From: Phialophora verrucosa
Taxonomy: Eukaryota; Ascomycota; Eurotiomycetes; Chaetothyriales; Herpotrichiellaceae
Length of the DNA stretch: 64,000 nucleotides
Direction: 5' to 3'
NCBI GenBank assembly: GCA_002099365.1
Contig: MSED01000015.1
Coordinates: 1,550,001-1,614,000, forward strand
Of the stretch, positions 12,501 to 25,602 are shown piece by piece. The notes below the pieces were generated by a model. It worked only from the letters and a program-made list of their open reading frames with translations. It was not told the origin of the DNA and did no database searches. Numbering within the stretch: position 1 is the first letter of the stretch; each line of letters begins with the position of its first letter. A program made the translations under genes and the position numbers.

Positions 12501-14303
12501 CACTGCCTCGCAGATCGAGGAAGCCCTTCGACCTAAGACCGCAGTCCCTACACCTGTTTCTGTCCTGGTACCCCCAGAACAGAATGCCATGAGGCTTCCC
12601 AGTCCACTGCCCACAACAGAAGGGGCTCAAAGCCATGACCAGGATAGCTTGGCCACTGCGAAGCAAACCCTTGAGTTTGCTCCAGCTGTTGCCGCTCCGA
12701 TACCGTCGCCGGTCAAGCGTCCTTCTAGCGCGTCAAGCCGACGTGCATCTTCTGCCGCAGCACACCCACCTCTTCCGTCAGACCACAAGGAAGCCATAGC
12801 AAAGGCCAGCGAACGTGCCACCTCGCCGACAAAAGAAGTTAGCAGGGCGACGGTTATGGGCCCGCCTGCTCTTCCTGCTTCGGCTATGCGTCGACCTCGT
12901 ACCCCGGGAGAATCTATGCGCTCGCCGACTCGGGACAGCAACGCTCCCAGGACCTCCAATGTCAGTCGGAATCAGCGTGGCACTGTCACGTCTCAGTTAT
13001 CTCATCGTTCATCCGTGTCGTCTTTTGCCTCTGAAATTGACGAACGATTCAACATGCACCAACCTGGACAAATGTCTGCTCACGGCTTCGGTACAGACCC
13101 AAGAATCATCCAGGCTATTACCCAGACGATGATTGGTGAGTTCTTGTGGAAATACACACGAAAGGCTGGCCGTTCGGAAATGTCGGAGACGCGACATCGT
13201 CGGTATTTCTGGGTACATCCCTACACCAAGACCCTGTACTGGTCCGATCAAGACCCGCAAACAGCTGGCAGGACCGAGTTGAAGGCCAAGAGTGTGCTAA
13301 TAGAAAGCATCCAAGTGGTGTCGGACGACAATCCCATGCCACCCGGGCTTCACCGAAAGAGCCTGGAAGTAGTTACTCCGGGGCGACGTGTCAGATTCAC
13401 GGCAAGTACAGGCCAAAGACACGAGACCTGGTATAATGCGCTCAATTATTTGCTTCTCCGTGGCGAGGAACAATACTCCGCCGGCGGCAACGACATTACC
13501 AGGGATGACCTCGACGAATTCAATGTCAACGGCGCTGGGTATGGGGCGACACTGGTACCAGGAGGTAGTCGCATGAGTCTTTCAAGCTACAACTCTAGGA
13601 CAACTCGTGGCTCAGCTGCCCAACGACAGCAGCTGCCGCCTGGACTGGTTGCCTCTAGCAGCACGCCTCGCATGGCTCGGGAGTCTTTGACGAGCCGAAC
13701 AGCCCCAAACTCAACCGTGCGAAGAAGTCGGGCTGAACAATCGCAAGAGGCCGATAAAGACCGCACGGTTCGTGCTAGCAGCGTGAACCGCTTTTCACGC
13801 ATGTTGGGGTCAGTGACGGGCCGTACCTCAAGAACGAGCGAGCCGCACGCCACGACAACTACTCCTACTATCGGTGGAACGCGAAGCGAAGGCGGAAGTA
13901 TCTACGACGCTAGTGTCGTGAGTGATGGTCACAAAGACTCTGCCGAGGAGTTACGACGGGAGATGCTGCGTCAGGAAGAGGCCGCCTGGTCGGGGGGCCT
14001 GGAGAATGTACGCGCTTGCTGCGATGGTACGTCTAGTTCCCAATTGTGTTGTTGCGTGCTGCAACCGCTGACATGTCAATCTGTGCTATAGGCAAACACG
14101 ATGTTTCGACGCTAAGTCACAGTCATCGCCACGCTTCTACCGCTAGTCACGGACACCGAAACATTGGCGCGAGTTTCAGTCTGAGAGGGTCGACCAGGAG
14201 GCGAGAGCAGAGTTCAACGCCGGGTCCAGCTGCCCCTTCAGCTGCGTCAGCGATGCCCGCTACTACACCTACGAGACAGGCGGCTGCCGCCACGGCGTCA
14301 TAG
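9541..14303 (+). CDS. apsA: ApsA/Num1/Mcp5-type cortical anchor with PH domain
   Basis: This is the cortical protein that anchors dynein, and in yeast mitochondria, at the plasma membrane; the Aspergillus homologue is needed for nuclear positioning and conidiation. Exons 9541-14026 and 14092-14303 (intron 65 nt) encode 1565 residues. The start is the ATG of MAAAAVEESEDS. Coiled coil is predicted by eye at about residues 60-160 and 190-370. A long Ser/Pro/Thr-rich disordered region follows. A Mcp5-type PH domain at about 1195-1310 (from MIGEFLWKYTRKAG to WYNALNYLLL) should bind phosphoinositides. The exon junction is G|GC, giving CCDGKHDVSTL; without splicing the frame stops soon after. The C terminus is a basic, serine-rich tail with a His-rich SHSHRHASTASHGHR segment. 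The length fits the family. Confidence 0.94.
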
Positions 14304-15094
14304 AGGGCGTTGCGGTTGTGCAGATCCAGACTGTTGGATGGGGTGGATTAATTGACACCATTTCCCCGACTTCTTTCCTTGGACTCTTTCCTAATTGTCA
14401 TTGAAAAGCTCGACGGATTTTCGAATCTGGGCGGATTAGGCCACTACTACAACATTTTCTACGTCACAAAAATGCTTTCACAGCATCCCAGCGGGTTGCC
14501 TTGACGAATTCATGACGGGCTGGAAGGAATTGGACCGGTGTTACCAGATGCTGGGCTTGTGCAAGGGGTGGAGGTATGAATACATGTTTCCTAAAATCTT
14601 CCTCGCTAGCGGATAGTACGTACGTGGGTGTTCAGAATGATTCGAGAGATGAGTACATGTCCAAGCTGCTCGTTCAATGGTGCCGTCGGTCTGATTTGTT
14701 TGGCGACATCTTGGATGCTGGGTACCGAGTCTCAAGAGGTGCCGGCCCTGCTGCTAATATGCTAGATTTAACCACCGTACCCAGCAGAGGGGAAAGGGAA
14801 AGGGGGGTGTACAGGGGGGTTTGAAATTGATCAAAAAAATCGCGGACTAAAAAAGCCTACATCGCCAGGACAAGACAGGCCAGGCCGTTCATTCGTCAAT
14901 TGCTTCGTGATACGTATCTGATATCGTCGCTCAATCCGAGCCTCTACGGAACATACAGTAGTTTGGCAGTCTTACCCCGTCCAACCCGAGAGGGGTGCAA
15001 GGGGAGGCAGGAACATGCGGAGGAGGGTGCGTGTCGGGTTCGTGTCAGCCCTGTGCCTCCCTAAGACTGAATGCATCTTTCCCCTTTGACCCGA
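14304..15094. other. Convergent spacer between apsA and fyv10
   Basis: The two genes point towards each other, so this is their shared 3' UTR space. No gene or structured element is evident. Confidence 0.65.
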
Positions 15095-16453
15095 TCACAT
15101 GATATAAACCTTACGGACCTGATCCCAGGTGAAGGTCTCTCCAGTGGTCGGATCCCTGACCTCTCCTTCCCTGCCGATCTGCGGGTCTTGCACGCCATCA
15201 GCCCCGGCGCCTCCTCCACCGGCCATGACGAGTTTCCTCTGCAGCTCTTCGAGCCGCTCCCGACCGTAGATACGCCCGTTTGGCAGGACGACGGGGTCTG
15301 GCTCCACGGAGCTTGTTGTGTGGTGAGCGTAGGGGACATTGCGGGCCAGGTCGTTTAACTCCATGCTGCAAATCGGACACAGGGAGGTGTTGATTGCGAT
15401 GCGGGCGTGGCCCGGGGTCGACGAGCTCGCGGGGTTGTATGCGCTGTGGCACGCCGGGGTCTTCAGGGCGGAGAGGCCCGAAGATAGGGCGACGTGCAAG
15501 AGTGGTTGGATCGGCAGTGAGAGCAGCGTATGATGCGTCTCGACGAACAGGTTGGACAGATGGTGCCATCTCGAGGGAGCGAAGAGGGTTCGGTACGGCT
15601 CGGCGTGCGTCTCTGGTGACTGGGCCAGCAGACCAGCGGCTTGCATGATGGTCTCTGCCCGCGACGAAGTGTGCGGCGTCAAGTGCTGCTGAGCGTATTG
15701 TCTTGCTTCGAGTTTCTTGGGCGTCGTCCCCGCCCGGACCAGTTCGATGAACTGTTGCAGTCGCAGTTCAAATTCCAGGTCGGTCGTCTTATACGGCGAT
15801 TGAGTCATTTTCTTGAGCTGGGCCCTGTTCTCATTGATCCAGGCGATGGCTTCTTTTGTCTCTCCTCTGGTCAGGGAAGAGGCGATCTTGTGGCACGTAA
15901 TGAATGTATCGAGGTCGATCAGATGGGAGATTTGCTTTGCCTCGGCCAGCGACGAGGCTGTTTTGGAGTAGCCGGACCGGAGGAGGTAGTCGATCATGAG
16001 CCGGTCAAGGCGGGTTCGGGACCATTGCTCGTACTTGACGTCCACCAAGGAGGGGATTTCATACAGGTCTTGGAGGTGCTTTATACGCTTGGCCGAGTGG
16101 TCGTGGAGGGCTTCCTCTTCGGTGTGCAGTTTTTCCAGCTTGCGCTTGAAGTTCTGCATCCTCTGAATCATCGCGTCGAGGGAGGCGAGAGTCTGGTCCG
16201 GGGTCTGGGACGAGCTGAGGGCCGCGTTGGCCGTCTCTTTGAGCGCGGGCAGGATGTAGTCCCTTTCTCGCTCCACATAGCGTTGTGTGTTTCTGAAATT
16301 CCGTTTGACGAGTTCATGGGGGAGTCGGAGGAGAGGCTGGTCCTGTGCGTATATCCGTCAGATGCTGCAATTTGGGAACCGGGGTGAGGACATACGTACT
16401 AGGAGGATATGACTGTCCGGGTTGAGTTTGGTGGCGCTGAGTTCTGCTGCCAT
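15095..16453 (-). CDS. fyv10: GID/CTLH ubiquitin ligase subunit Fyv10 (Gid9/MAEA)
   Basis: A catalytic-core RING subunit of the GID/CTLH E3 ligase, which in yeast degrades gluconeogenic enzymes when glucose returns. Exons 16453-16400 and 16342-15095 (intron 57 nt, phase 0) encode 433 residues beginning MAAELSATKLNPDSH. The junction restores the family N terminus (SHILLDQPLLRLPHELVKR). A coiled region spans about residues 75-110. LisH is near 127-160, with RLMIDYLLRSGYSKTA; CTLH is near 165-225, and the CRA region follows. The C-terminal RING-Gid domain begins with CPICS at 340 and contains PYAHHTTS and VLPNGRIYG, as in fungal Gid9. It ends WDQVRKVYIM, a usual family ending. The Gid2/Rmd5 partner is not in this window. 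Confidence 0.96.
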
Positions 16454-19400
16454 TGTGCAGTCGGACGAGCTTGCAAAGTGACAGTCGTCTCTCGTCCAAG
16501 ACAGACTAGCCTTCCACCACTTCAGCACGGTCTGGTCGTTACCAAGTTGGATGCATGAGTTGGAAGTGAGGACATACGACGTCGACTCGTTGGGCTCCAG
16601 GCGGCGGGGGTGTCTGCTGCACCGTACTGGCTACGGTGTAACACACCAACCACATCCGTTCCGAAATCGACGATACAGCCAGGGAGCCACTGAGCGACGA
16701 CGGCAAAAGATCTTCAATGTTTACACTACGAAGACCTCAAGGCCTCTTCATTATCTTCGATGACCGTTATATCGCCAGCAGCTCTTGTCAATTCTGTCTG
16801 CGTCCGATTGTGATCTATCGAGTCGCTGAACTTGCTTCAAGAGCAAGGTAAGCTTCGCCCAACATCCATCAAGTTTAGGTGACACCGTTGTTGTCCTCCC
16901 GGCTGATCAGTAAGCCATTAGTGACTACACGGCGCCGCACAAGGGAAAGGTGGAGGGAGCCAAGGACACATGCTCGTCTTCGCAAGGCCTCTCACCGCTT
17001 GTCACGCGATCAAGAACCGGCAAAGAACCAAGCTGTACCATACCACGAATAATACCGTCACGGTCACACGTAGAAGAATCGAGTCCTTTCTTTTGCTACG
17101 CCTTGTGGCTGATGGCGAAGCTGGGGTCAATCGTAGCTTCTATCCCATAGAAGACTATAGGAAGGGACAATCGCTTTCGAGCCGCCCTAGGGCGTCAACC
17201 CACCCAGCAGCCAAATGCGAGTTCTATCGCTACTGAAGAAATATGGTTCACAAACAAGGTCGTAGTCCCGTAAAAGGCCGTTACCCTCGGAGGCTTTCTG
17301 GCCAAACGCGTCGCGGGGTGTTCTACCCGCTGTGTGTGCGTCAGCGTGCTGCGAGGTTCTGGATGGGAGGTCGTCTGCTTCCTGGATGTTAGTACTGTAT
17401 CGAATGTCAACCTTATCCAGCAATCCCCAGATCTCGCGGCTGAGGGCAATGTCAGGGATAATAGAGCCCACATTCGAGGTCTGACGATGCATCCTGATGT
17501 CCAAAGATCATCCTTTTTCCACGAGCTTAGTCTGCCCCAGCAACACTACTTGCCCATTTGAAATCGTCACATAACAGGGTGGCTCAAAGACAAATAACGA
17601 CAGGCAGCGCCCAAGCGCTCGCTCCGGTGGAGAAAGGGGGCGTAGACTCTTCGGTGGCGCCGACCGAACGGGACGCGAGATATGATTACCATTTTGGCTG
17701 GCGTGGCATTCTGAGATTCTGCTAAAACAGAGTCAAGAGGCCCATTGCTCTTTTAGGCATCAGAGAATGGCCAGACAAAGATCCCCGAAACAGGCGGTGG
17801 TTTAGGTTCGCAGATTCAGCCTCGGAGAAAGACAATGTTCTAAAATGTCATCAGACATGTTGGTCGAACGTAAAGTTCGTCTGGAAACACAGAATGCGTG
17901 GTTGATGCGGGGGAGTCTAGGCCCGGAGAGACGGTTTCGTATCTCCAATGCAACAGATCGCTTCGCTACATCAATGACGCCGAGTTGCAACTTTCAGCCA
18001 TTGCATTGCTCAAAAGAGCTTTCCTTGATCGACCTTGCATGCATATGTCTTTGGTAAGCGTTCGAGCCAACCAACGCGTGAGAGATGTTCAATTCGTGAA
18101 CCGAGTCGTCGGCCATGTCGCTAGACCGAGGGGCTGAGTCTTCCGGGGTCCTAGACGTGGTCACCTGTCCACTCCTGCAGGAGAAAGATCAATTCGGGAA
18201 GCGCAGGTTGCAACAAAGTCCTCGTGAGGACCGCCAGAAAGGCAGGAAGGATGGAGACCGCAGTCAAGATTTGATGGTCTAGACCAGAGATCGCCCGTAT
18301 CCAGCCCCTGAATAGCGTCTTTTCGCCATGCACCCTGAGGATGGAGGGAGTTGGCGAGCTCGAGCTGGACACCAGGGCGTGGGAGGTACTCGCACAAGGG
18401 GGGTGAGGAAGGTGCGCCAACAGACGCGGGGGATCTAGATCAACAGCCAAAGTAATAGCGTTACCGGGGCTTTGATTGGCTTTGTTCTGTTGCCAATGTT
18501 GGACATCTTCAGCTCGGACGAACCGATTGGGACTTTTTCTCACGTCGCCGTTGCGTCTGGTCTGTGTGGGTGAGGCGTATTATGGTGGACAGCTGTCCTC
18601 AAGGGTGGCAATTGCGGGGCTTTGGCAGATCAAGCAACGGTTTGAGGTCAAGACTGCCTGCTACCTGCATAATGATGATGCAGACTTTCATTATCACTGA
18701 ACCTGAAGCGACTGTCCCGGGTTGTGGGGACGCGTTTCCAACGAACTCCGCAATAGCCTTGACTGAGGCCTGCACACCGTCTACAAACTGTCTCCTAACT
18801 GCGGATCTCTACGAGTATTTCAATCCTTCCAAAGCGCACCCCAGCTGGTTGGCGAGTGTGCGAGTCCGCGGGATTCCTGAAGATCACCAGTGAGAAATAC
18901 TCGCAAAGTTGGGCGACGTGGCGAAGCTGCGAGGCTCAAACACTCCTCACAACTTCTCGATGTGGAGATGATCGATCGGCATACTCGTAGAGCTGGCGGG
19001 TATTGCGGATTTACGGTCGCTGTTTCCGCGAAGAGCCGCTGCAATGGTGTGTGGACAGTGCGACTACTGTATCCTGGTACGGAGCCAGGTCACGGACCAT
19101 CACCGCCCGGTGGTAGGACTTGGTGATGGCGTGTGGCTCGCTTCTCCTGGGTAAGCGAACTCCATTGGCTCATATTGGACGACTGTACTCGTAAAAAAGA
19201 CAAAGATGGGTCCTCTTCGGAATCATACATTCAGCGTCGTTGCAACATGTTGAGAGCCACGAGCCCACCAGCTGTTCCCATCAATCGCCTGGTAGATGCA
19301 GGTGATCGCACAAGCCTCGATGGGAGGTTACGATCGCCCCCAGACGTTCATCGAAAGACATTGTGACATCAGTGCCGAAGCGGGCGGCGAGACACAGACT

Positions 19401-22400
19401 CCTGGATAGATGGCGGGACCACTGGGCCTTCGGTAGTTGAGGACAGCTCGCAGTTTCGTCAGGTGAGTAGCTGGACAGCATACCACAGCTTCGTGAGCGG
19501 TCGCAATGTGTACAATGACTACTCGAAAGTAATGGCCCAAGTTGTCTCGGATTTTGAGGAGCTTGGCCAAGATCAACCTAGCTGTGGGAGTGTGATGGCT
19601 GGGCAAATATCGACTTTCAACCAGAAATACTCGTATCAGTGTACGTGAAATATTCAAATCACCAATTATTGGTGATCACCTGCATAAGTCATTATGCAGA
19701 CTGGAAGACAGTGCCATCCAGCTCCTGGGTGCAAACAGGAAGTGGATCTCCTGGCAACGCTCTACAACGTTTGGTTGTCCTGACCGGGTAGTGACCTGGT
19801 GTGGACAAAGGGCACAGAATGCAGCGAGATCTCTGCCACAGCCACTCGGATTCTACACAGTTAACTCACCGCTAGCAAGCGCCCGGGACCCTAGAGCCTG
19901 GCAAGGTTCAATGGCTCTAGTTGCGAAGCGAGGGCTACCAGACGCTTATCGTTGTTCGATATCCTGACCACCGGTCTTTCTCTGTCTTTATCAGACCGCA
20001 GACGTCAACTTGTCTTCCCTGCCTGGGAGGTGTAAACCAGGACATCATGTAATATCGAACAGTTGAACGGGAAATAACCTGTGACGAGAGGGTGAATGTG
20101 CTGTGAAGCAAAAATGGCGTCTTGGCGGCGGTTTCGACAGTTTTCATGGTGACAAATGGTTTGAAACTGCTATGCGTAGATCGCAGAATTTCTGCCGATC
20201 AGCAGAGTGGCTTCGCAGTTACTCGCGAGATTAGGTCAACGTAGGTAAGGATCAAGATTCTTTACGGGTTTGGAGTCGCTGAGGATTGTTACTTTGGTGC
20301 CCCTGGTCGAGTTTGCCTGCCGAACTCCGTGGCGTGATCGGTGGTGGAAACAGAGCAGCGTGTGGAGAATAATCCTAGTCGTTCTGGTCGGCCGAATAAG
20401 CAACCGACACAGGGGATGTCCTCGTGTTGAGATGTTGGTACGAGTATGTACTGTTCAAAGAATGGGCGGGCTCAATATTGACGTATTCCGTACACAGTGT
20501 TAGGTGGTCATCCTTCTCATTGACTACCCACAAAGACTGGACGAAGGTAAGCGTTCATCGGGTAGTCACACAACAAGCATTGTTCGCCGCTGCAACAGGC
20601 ATGCAGTTGTAGCTGAAAACTTCCAGATAAGACTTCTGCAAGATGGATGGCAGCAGTTGCGTCCATACCACAAAGTTGCCCATCTGAGCGTTAGTTTCTG
20701 ATTTCAAAGACGCAGACGGAGTGCTCCCGACAATGACCGAGAACGGGCGCTTAAAACAGCTTCGGATTCGCACATGTGTCGCGTGGATGCTCGCAGCCTT
20801 CGACTTCGAAGTACTGGGCTAGAACAGCATGCTTTTCCTGTCTTATCAGTACTCGTAGATAGACTCGCGCGAGTATACGAGTGGAACGACCATCGAAGCA
20901 GTTGTGCGCCTTGCTTCCACCCTTAACGGACTGCCGTGACATCATAAGAGTGGCATATCGATCGTCAAGACGACGTAAGGTTTGCTGGTGGCGAGATGCG
21001 TGCCTCGATGAGACACACAGTACACGCGTCCTATCTTTGCAGGCTCGCCTTCTCGCCTTCAATAGACCCGAGGGTTGGTTTCTCGGTGGAATTCCTCGCT
21101 TTTGTTCTCGTCACAAGGAGCACACGCAGCAGTGACGATGGAATGCACAACTAAACCATTTGGGCGCCCGGTCGCTGGTACGAGTACGTGTGAGCAGTCT
21201 CAGCCAGAAATTGCGAATCCACGTGGCAGGAGAGCCACACTGGATGGGCTTGCTTTTTGCAGCGCAAGAGGCCGCGACCGTGCAGCTTTGAGTTTGGCCA
21301 TGGCTCAACTTGCAGATGGGGGGGCGCCCAAGAGCGCCAACACCTCAGTGCCTGGCAGGAGTCCGGAGGCGCTTTCCGCGGCCAATCTAGACTGCCATGC
21401 GCGCACTGCCCGTGAAGGCCCGTGAGTGAGAGGCAGGCCGATCATTCCAGGGCCCCGGGCGTCACTAACTAAGTACTCCGCATCTCTCTAAGCAAAGCCT
21501 CAACACACCGCCACATTTCTTCGGCTGGAACTTGTACTCGTACTACGAGGCTTTGAGCCAGAGCGTTCCACTGATGTTGTTCCCGGATACGAGCACATTT
21601 GAACTTTTGTCTTTTTCACTGTCTACTCCGCTCAGATCGTGCTTGGACTAACCAGGTCGTTATACCCCTCTTGGAAATGATAGTCTTTGCTCGAAGCGAA
21701 AAATCGTTGGAGTGAAGATGTACTCGCACCACTTCCTCATTGACCAAGCCACTTACGAGGCGCCTCTAGACGCTGAATCCAATTCTCACTAGCCTCTTGT
21801 GTCTCCAGTTCTGCCAGCAGGTGGATCGACGTCCTGCAGGTTCATGGAATCATGGTCAAAATCCACGCTGTCGCACAGGCCACCGCTCGGTAACGACAAG
21901 CCGACACACTGGACGGCGTTTGCGGCGAGTGAAATCCATGCTGGTGGACTGTAACAGCACTTCCGCCCTTGAGGGTTGTCTAGGTGCATACTGTGCAAGT
22001 CCCTCCAATCTCGCCTGCATCCTTAACGCTTAGCCCCCAATACCGGGACGCGGAGTGCGCCGTTCTTGTACCTTTCTTGAGGGGAACGTGGTAACGGCGC
22101 TCTTGCGCGCTGGGGGAGACCGAAGGAGTCGCTTACAGTAGAGGCTGAATTGTATTTTTGGGGCATTGCGCTTTGTGTGCGACCCACTTGCCACGCGCTC
22201 ACTGGGGCGCTTCATACGGCAGTTCGGGGCGAGTAGAAAATCGTTCGTTCTTTCGGTACGCTCAACCTCCACAATACGAGTACCTGATAGCCGCCCTCGA
22301 GGCACACGGTCTGGGCGGAGCTGCTGCTGAGCGAGCCACTCAGTCCGATAGCCACCGCACTGGCGCTAGCGTCATGATCAGCCAACTTGACCAAGAGCAG

Positions 22401-24250
22401 CAGCAGGGCAGCGCGTCTCTTGTGCGCGAAGATCTCGGCGGCGTAGGCAATCATCCGCTACAGCCGGTGGCTTGCATCGAAGATACAGTCCAGTATCAGG
22501 CAATCCTCCTGCTCCTTGCCAAACTACCCCACAAGCGTTCAGATTGTCCTTTTTCGGCCCTGCTATGGCGAGGGGACGATCTTTCGGTGCCTCAAACGTC
22601 AAAGCCGTTTCCGTCACTTGCCCAATAATGGTGTAGGGAACGGACGGGTGAGTTCTATATACGGGTGTTCAGACGTCTAGATTCTGAGCCGACCAACTCT
22701 GATGTTCGTTTCGTAATCTCTGGCTAATCCACCCCGAACCCTCAGAAGACACTATAGCGGGCGGATACACTCTGGACGCAGATCGTTCCTGGAAACATCA
22801 CTGTCTTGTAGCTTTGTCACTTTACCGGGCCTTCAGGCGCTAGATTCCGAAGAATAGTCTTTGGTGCCGTTTCTTTGGGCCACGATCCGTCAAAGCTCAC
22901 AGGCTAAATAGTGGGCTTCACTGACTGGGCCTTCCCAAACAGGGGTTGATCTGTACCGAGCTTGCCAGAGTAAAGTCAACAGGTGCACGGTCGGAGTCAC
23001 GGGAGCCTGCCAGATCTTGCACCTCGTATGCCTAAGTTCTGAATCTGTTCTGGGCTCTCCCGATGCTGAGCATCGAGACGTGGCTTCTTCCAGTCTGGCT
23101 ACCGTGACTGCTTCTTTCTGGCGATGGAAGGCCCACAAACTTCAGCTACCCGAGTCATGCTTCAAGAGGACTGATACCCAAGGCGTGGGACTTTCCCCGG
23201 CCGCTGGTCTCGCGCTTTGCAGCGGCCGTTTTCCTTGACTCACCATGGTCCCTGGGGATCTGTGTGCCTGCTCCCCCTCGGTTACCATCCCCGTCTCCTG
23301 CAAGCAATCCTGTGACTCCCGGAAGAGGCGAATAGCGCGAGTAGATGGACCCTGTAGCTGTCCAAGAGGCACTACGCTTTCGTGGCATCGACCTCCAGTA
23401 GGGAAGAGCTGGCTCCAATGACTATGCGCGATCCAATCCACCACCATGTACCCTCTTCCGCGTATCATTTGGGGGCTCTGTACATCTTGCTGCACGGTTA
23501 AGGCGCTTGTCTCTTTCGTTGATTCGTCCCTCGCCAATGCCCGAGTCTTTTGCCTTTGGGAGACGATCCAGGTGGGAGGAACCCAGTGCTTGCGAACTTT
23601 AGCTTCTGACCCTACCACCGGTTACATTGCCCCAGTCAAGCAGCACAGGGTATTCCGATCTTCCCCCATACAGAGCCATTTGATATTGGGGCTGACTTTC
23701 CTCGCCCATCCCTCTTTACTTTTCTGTTTCACTCAACCGACCCGCTAGCAACTCTCTTCTTGCCGCCTGTCGAGCCGCGACTTCTGCTACTTGTTCATTC
23801 AGTGTCGTCGATTGCGAACAAAACGGTCGCAGGACCACGGATGAGTGACCCGTGCGGGATCTTCGACCATAATCTCAGCTTCCAGAGGACTCCCAACAAG
23901 CCATTCCACAGTCTTCCGATACGCTGGGAAAAGGGTAGCGATACCCCGGACATTGGCTCTGTCAATCTCTGGCTCCTCGGAGTGGAGGTTGTGCGACGTA
24001 CCTTGGACGACTGGCGGCAAGGCTGATTGCAATCTCGCAAACAGACAGCGCCCAAATCATCGGCTGACTCAGTGACCCGGCACACATGGAGTCTACTGGC
24101 AACTCGATGCATGCCTCTCAACACCAGTGATGTTACTAACGTCTCCGGCTGAACGGTTCGATTGGTACTGTGGTGGCCAACGAGTGCACCAGAAGCATTC
24201 AGTTCACGCCCTCCCATGCTCGCGAATCGAGTACATGTCAGCATAAAGAG
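16454..24250. other. 7.8 kb region with no recognisable gene
   Basis: Many overlapping short open frames occur on both strands, but none has an ATG start together with splice-consistent extension and a known motif. The strongest internal signal is a cluster of nine TACTCGTA/TACGAGTA motifs. The region may be a large regulatory upstream region of the Zn2Cys6 gene at 24.25 kb, house non-coding RNAs, or be degraded sequence. I cannot separate these by eye. Confidence 0.5.
18810..22282. repeat. Cluster of nine TACTCGTA/TACGAGTA motifs
   Basis: Copies of the 8-mer, in either orientation, start at 18810, 18982, 19186, 19628, 20439, 20850, 21179, 21535 and 22275. Several extend to the 10-base GTACGAGTAC or its complement. 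Spacing is irregular, from about 170 to 810 bases. All lie in the gene-free stretch. About two copies would be expected by chance in the whole 64 kb. Confidence 0.8.
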
Positions 24251-25602
24251 ATGCCAGAGGGTGTAGACAACCTCGGGAACCTCGCTGAGGCAAGCGATCC
24301 CGCGCAAGGTCAGATCAGCCTGGAGGACAGGAAGCCAAATATGCCTGGTTTGGTCCAAAGTGGTCATTCATGGCCGAATGCGCAGAACAGGGCAGCGGAA
24401 GGGCCAGCACTGTCGCCCGCTGACAAGAAAAGGAACCGATTACCATATCAACGGACTGCGGTCGCATGCGGTCAGTTGCCCCTCCCCGACCTTACCAGAG
24501 GCAACATCTCTGACCGCTTACAGGCCATTGTCGGCGGCGCAAGATCCGCTGCGTACCTGCTTTCAACGACACGAGCGGTCGATGCCAGAATTGTAGTCGG
24601 CTCAAAAAGGAGTGTCAGTTCTTCCCTGTCGACTTGCTGAACTCGGCGGCCCCCAAGCGTGTGCGCAAGGCGAGAACAACCTCGGACGTCTTAAACAACG
24701 AAGGAGACGCTTCTGTCGCCTCGTCCTCTCCAGGTGGCATCCTCAGGAGCACCTCCACGGAACATTTGAATGACGTGGACGATCCGCTGGACAGTCGCGT
24801 GTCGGGAGAAAGCCCAGGAATTCACGGGTTCGACCCTTCACGATCTTTGTCTCTTGATAGTAGGGCTCATGAGGAGCATGTTGTGTTTAGCTGCTGATCT
24901 CGCTCAGGGCCTGACTTCCGAGATTCATATGACTCTAATCGCCAGCACCATGAGCCTCAACAGATGCTTTATCAGTCTCCGTATTCAGTTCGAAATTACG
25001 CCCAAGATCCTTCGATGGATCCCCAATTCTATCCGCTGCAGCAGTATGAGCATTCCCTGCCCTCACAGTATTCATCTGCATTCGCGGCTGGGCCTTTACC
25101 TTCTCCCATGGCGCCCATGGCGCATGAGTCCATGTATGAATATCAGACACCAGTTTCGAATCCTGCCTACAACTGGGGTCAGCCGACGCGGTCTTTGTCG
25201 TCTGATGCAGGCGAAGAGTTGTCGTCAGGCTTCCCAACGCCGTATCGAACCAACACATTCCCCTCCTTCCAGAAAAGAATGACGAACCAAACGCAGCAGC
25301 TTGCCCCGTCGAGCTCGAGCCTGCCGCATACAGGTATGGAGAATCAGCATCATCCGGCACTTGGAGATTTTCGCGAAGACACGCCGTATCAATCCATGCA
25401 AATGCAGGCGCCACACGGGTGGGGAGGAGGCGGCCCAGATCCAGCTCAGCAGATTTCTACACCTGGTCCAGGCATGTACCCTCAGGACTGGTATCCACCG
25501 CATTCGAATATGGAAGAAATGAGACAGGATGAGGGTCAGTTTCAAACGTTTCCATCGCAAAGTCACGGCGCGAGAGGAGGTCAGCATAGGCCTCCTAGCT
25601 GA
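24251..25602 (+). CDS. Zn2Cys6 transcription factor with low-complexity tail
   Basis: A nuclear regulator of unknown targets. Exons 24251-24470, 24524-24859 and 24908-25602 (introns 53 and 48 nt) join to 416 residues from MPEGVDNLGNL. The zinc cluster near residues 72-103 is C-x2-C-x6-C-x10-C-x2-C-x6-C: CGHCRRRKIRC, then CQNCSRLKKEC. Its first cysteine pair is split by intron 1 (TGC G|GC CAT TGT), so removing that intron is required for the cluster to exist. Intron 2 is a multiple of three and contains the only in-frame stop (TGA at 24895); it has GTAGGG, a TGCTGATC branch site and CTCAG. The rest is Gln-, Pro-, Ser- and Tyr-rich, like an activation domain. No fungal-specific middle domain is present. 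The start is the first in-frame ATG; an upstream exon is possible. Confidence 0.85.

Noticed and set aside
18151..18543. 130-codon minus-strand frame with hydrophobic stretches
   Set aside because: No homology signal, poor codon bias and no splice context; likely chance.
22378..22617. 79-codon minus-strand frame of protein-like composition
   Set aside because: It starts with GTG, not ATG, and has no splice-consistent extension or known motif.
24895..24897. In-frame TGA suggesting the Zn2Cys6 gene is a pseudogene
   Set aside because: It lies inside a 48-nt intron with a good donor, branch site and acceptor; removing it keeps the frame.
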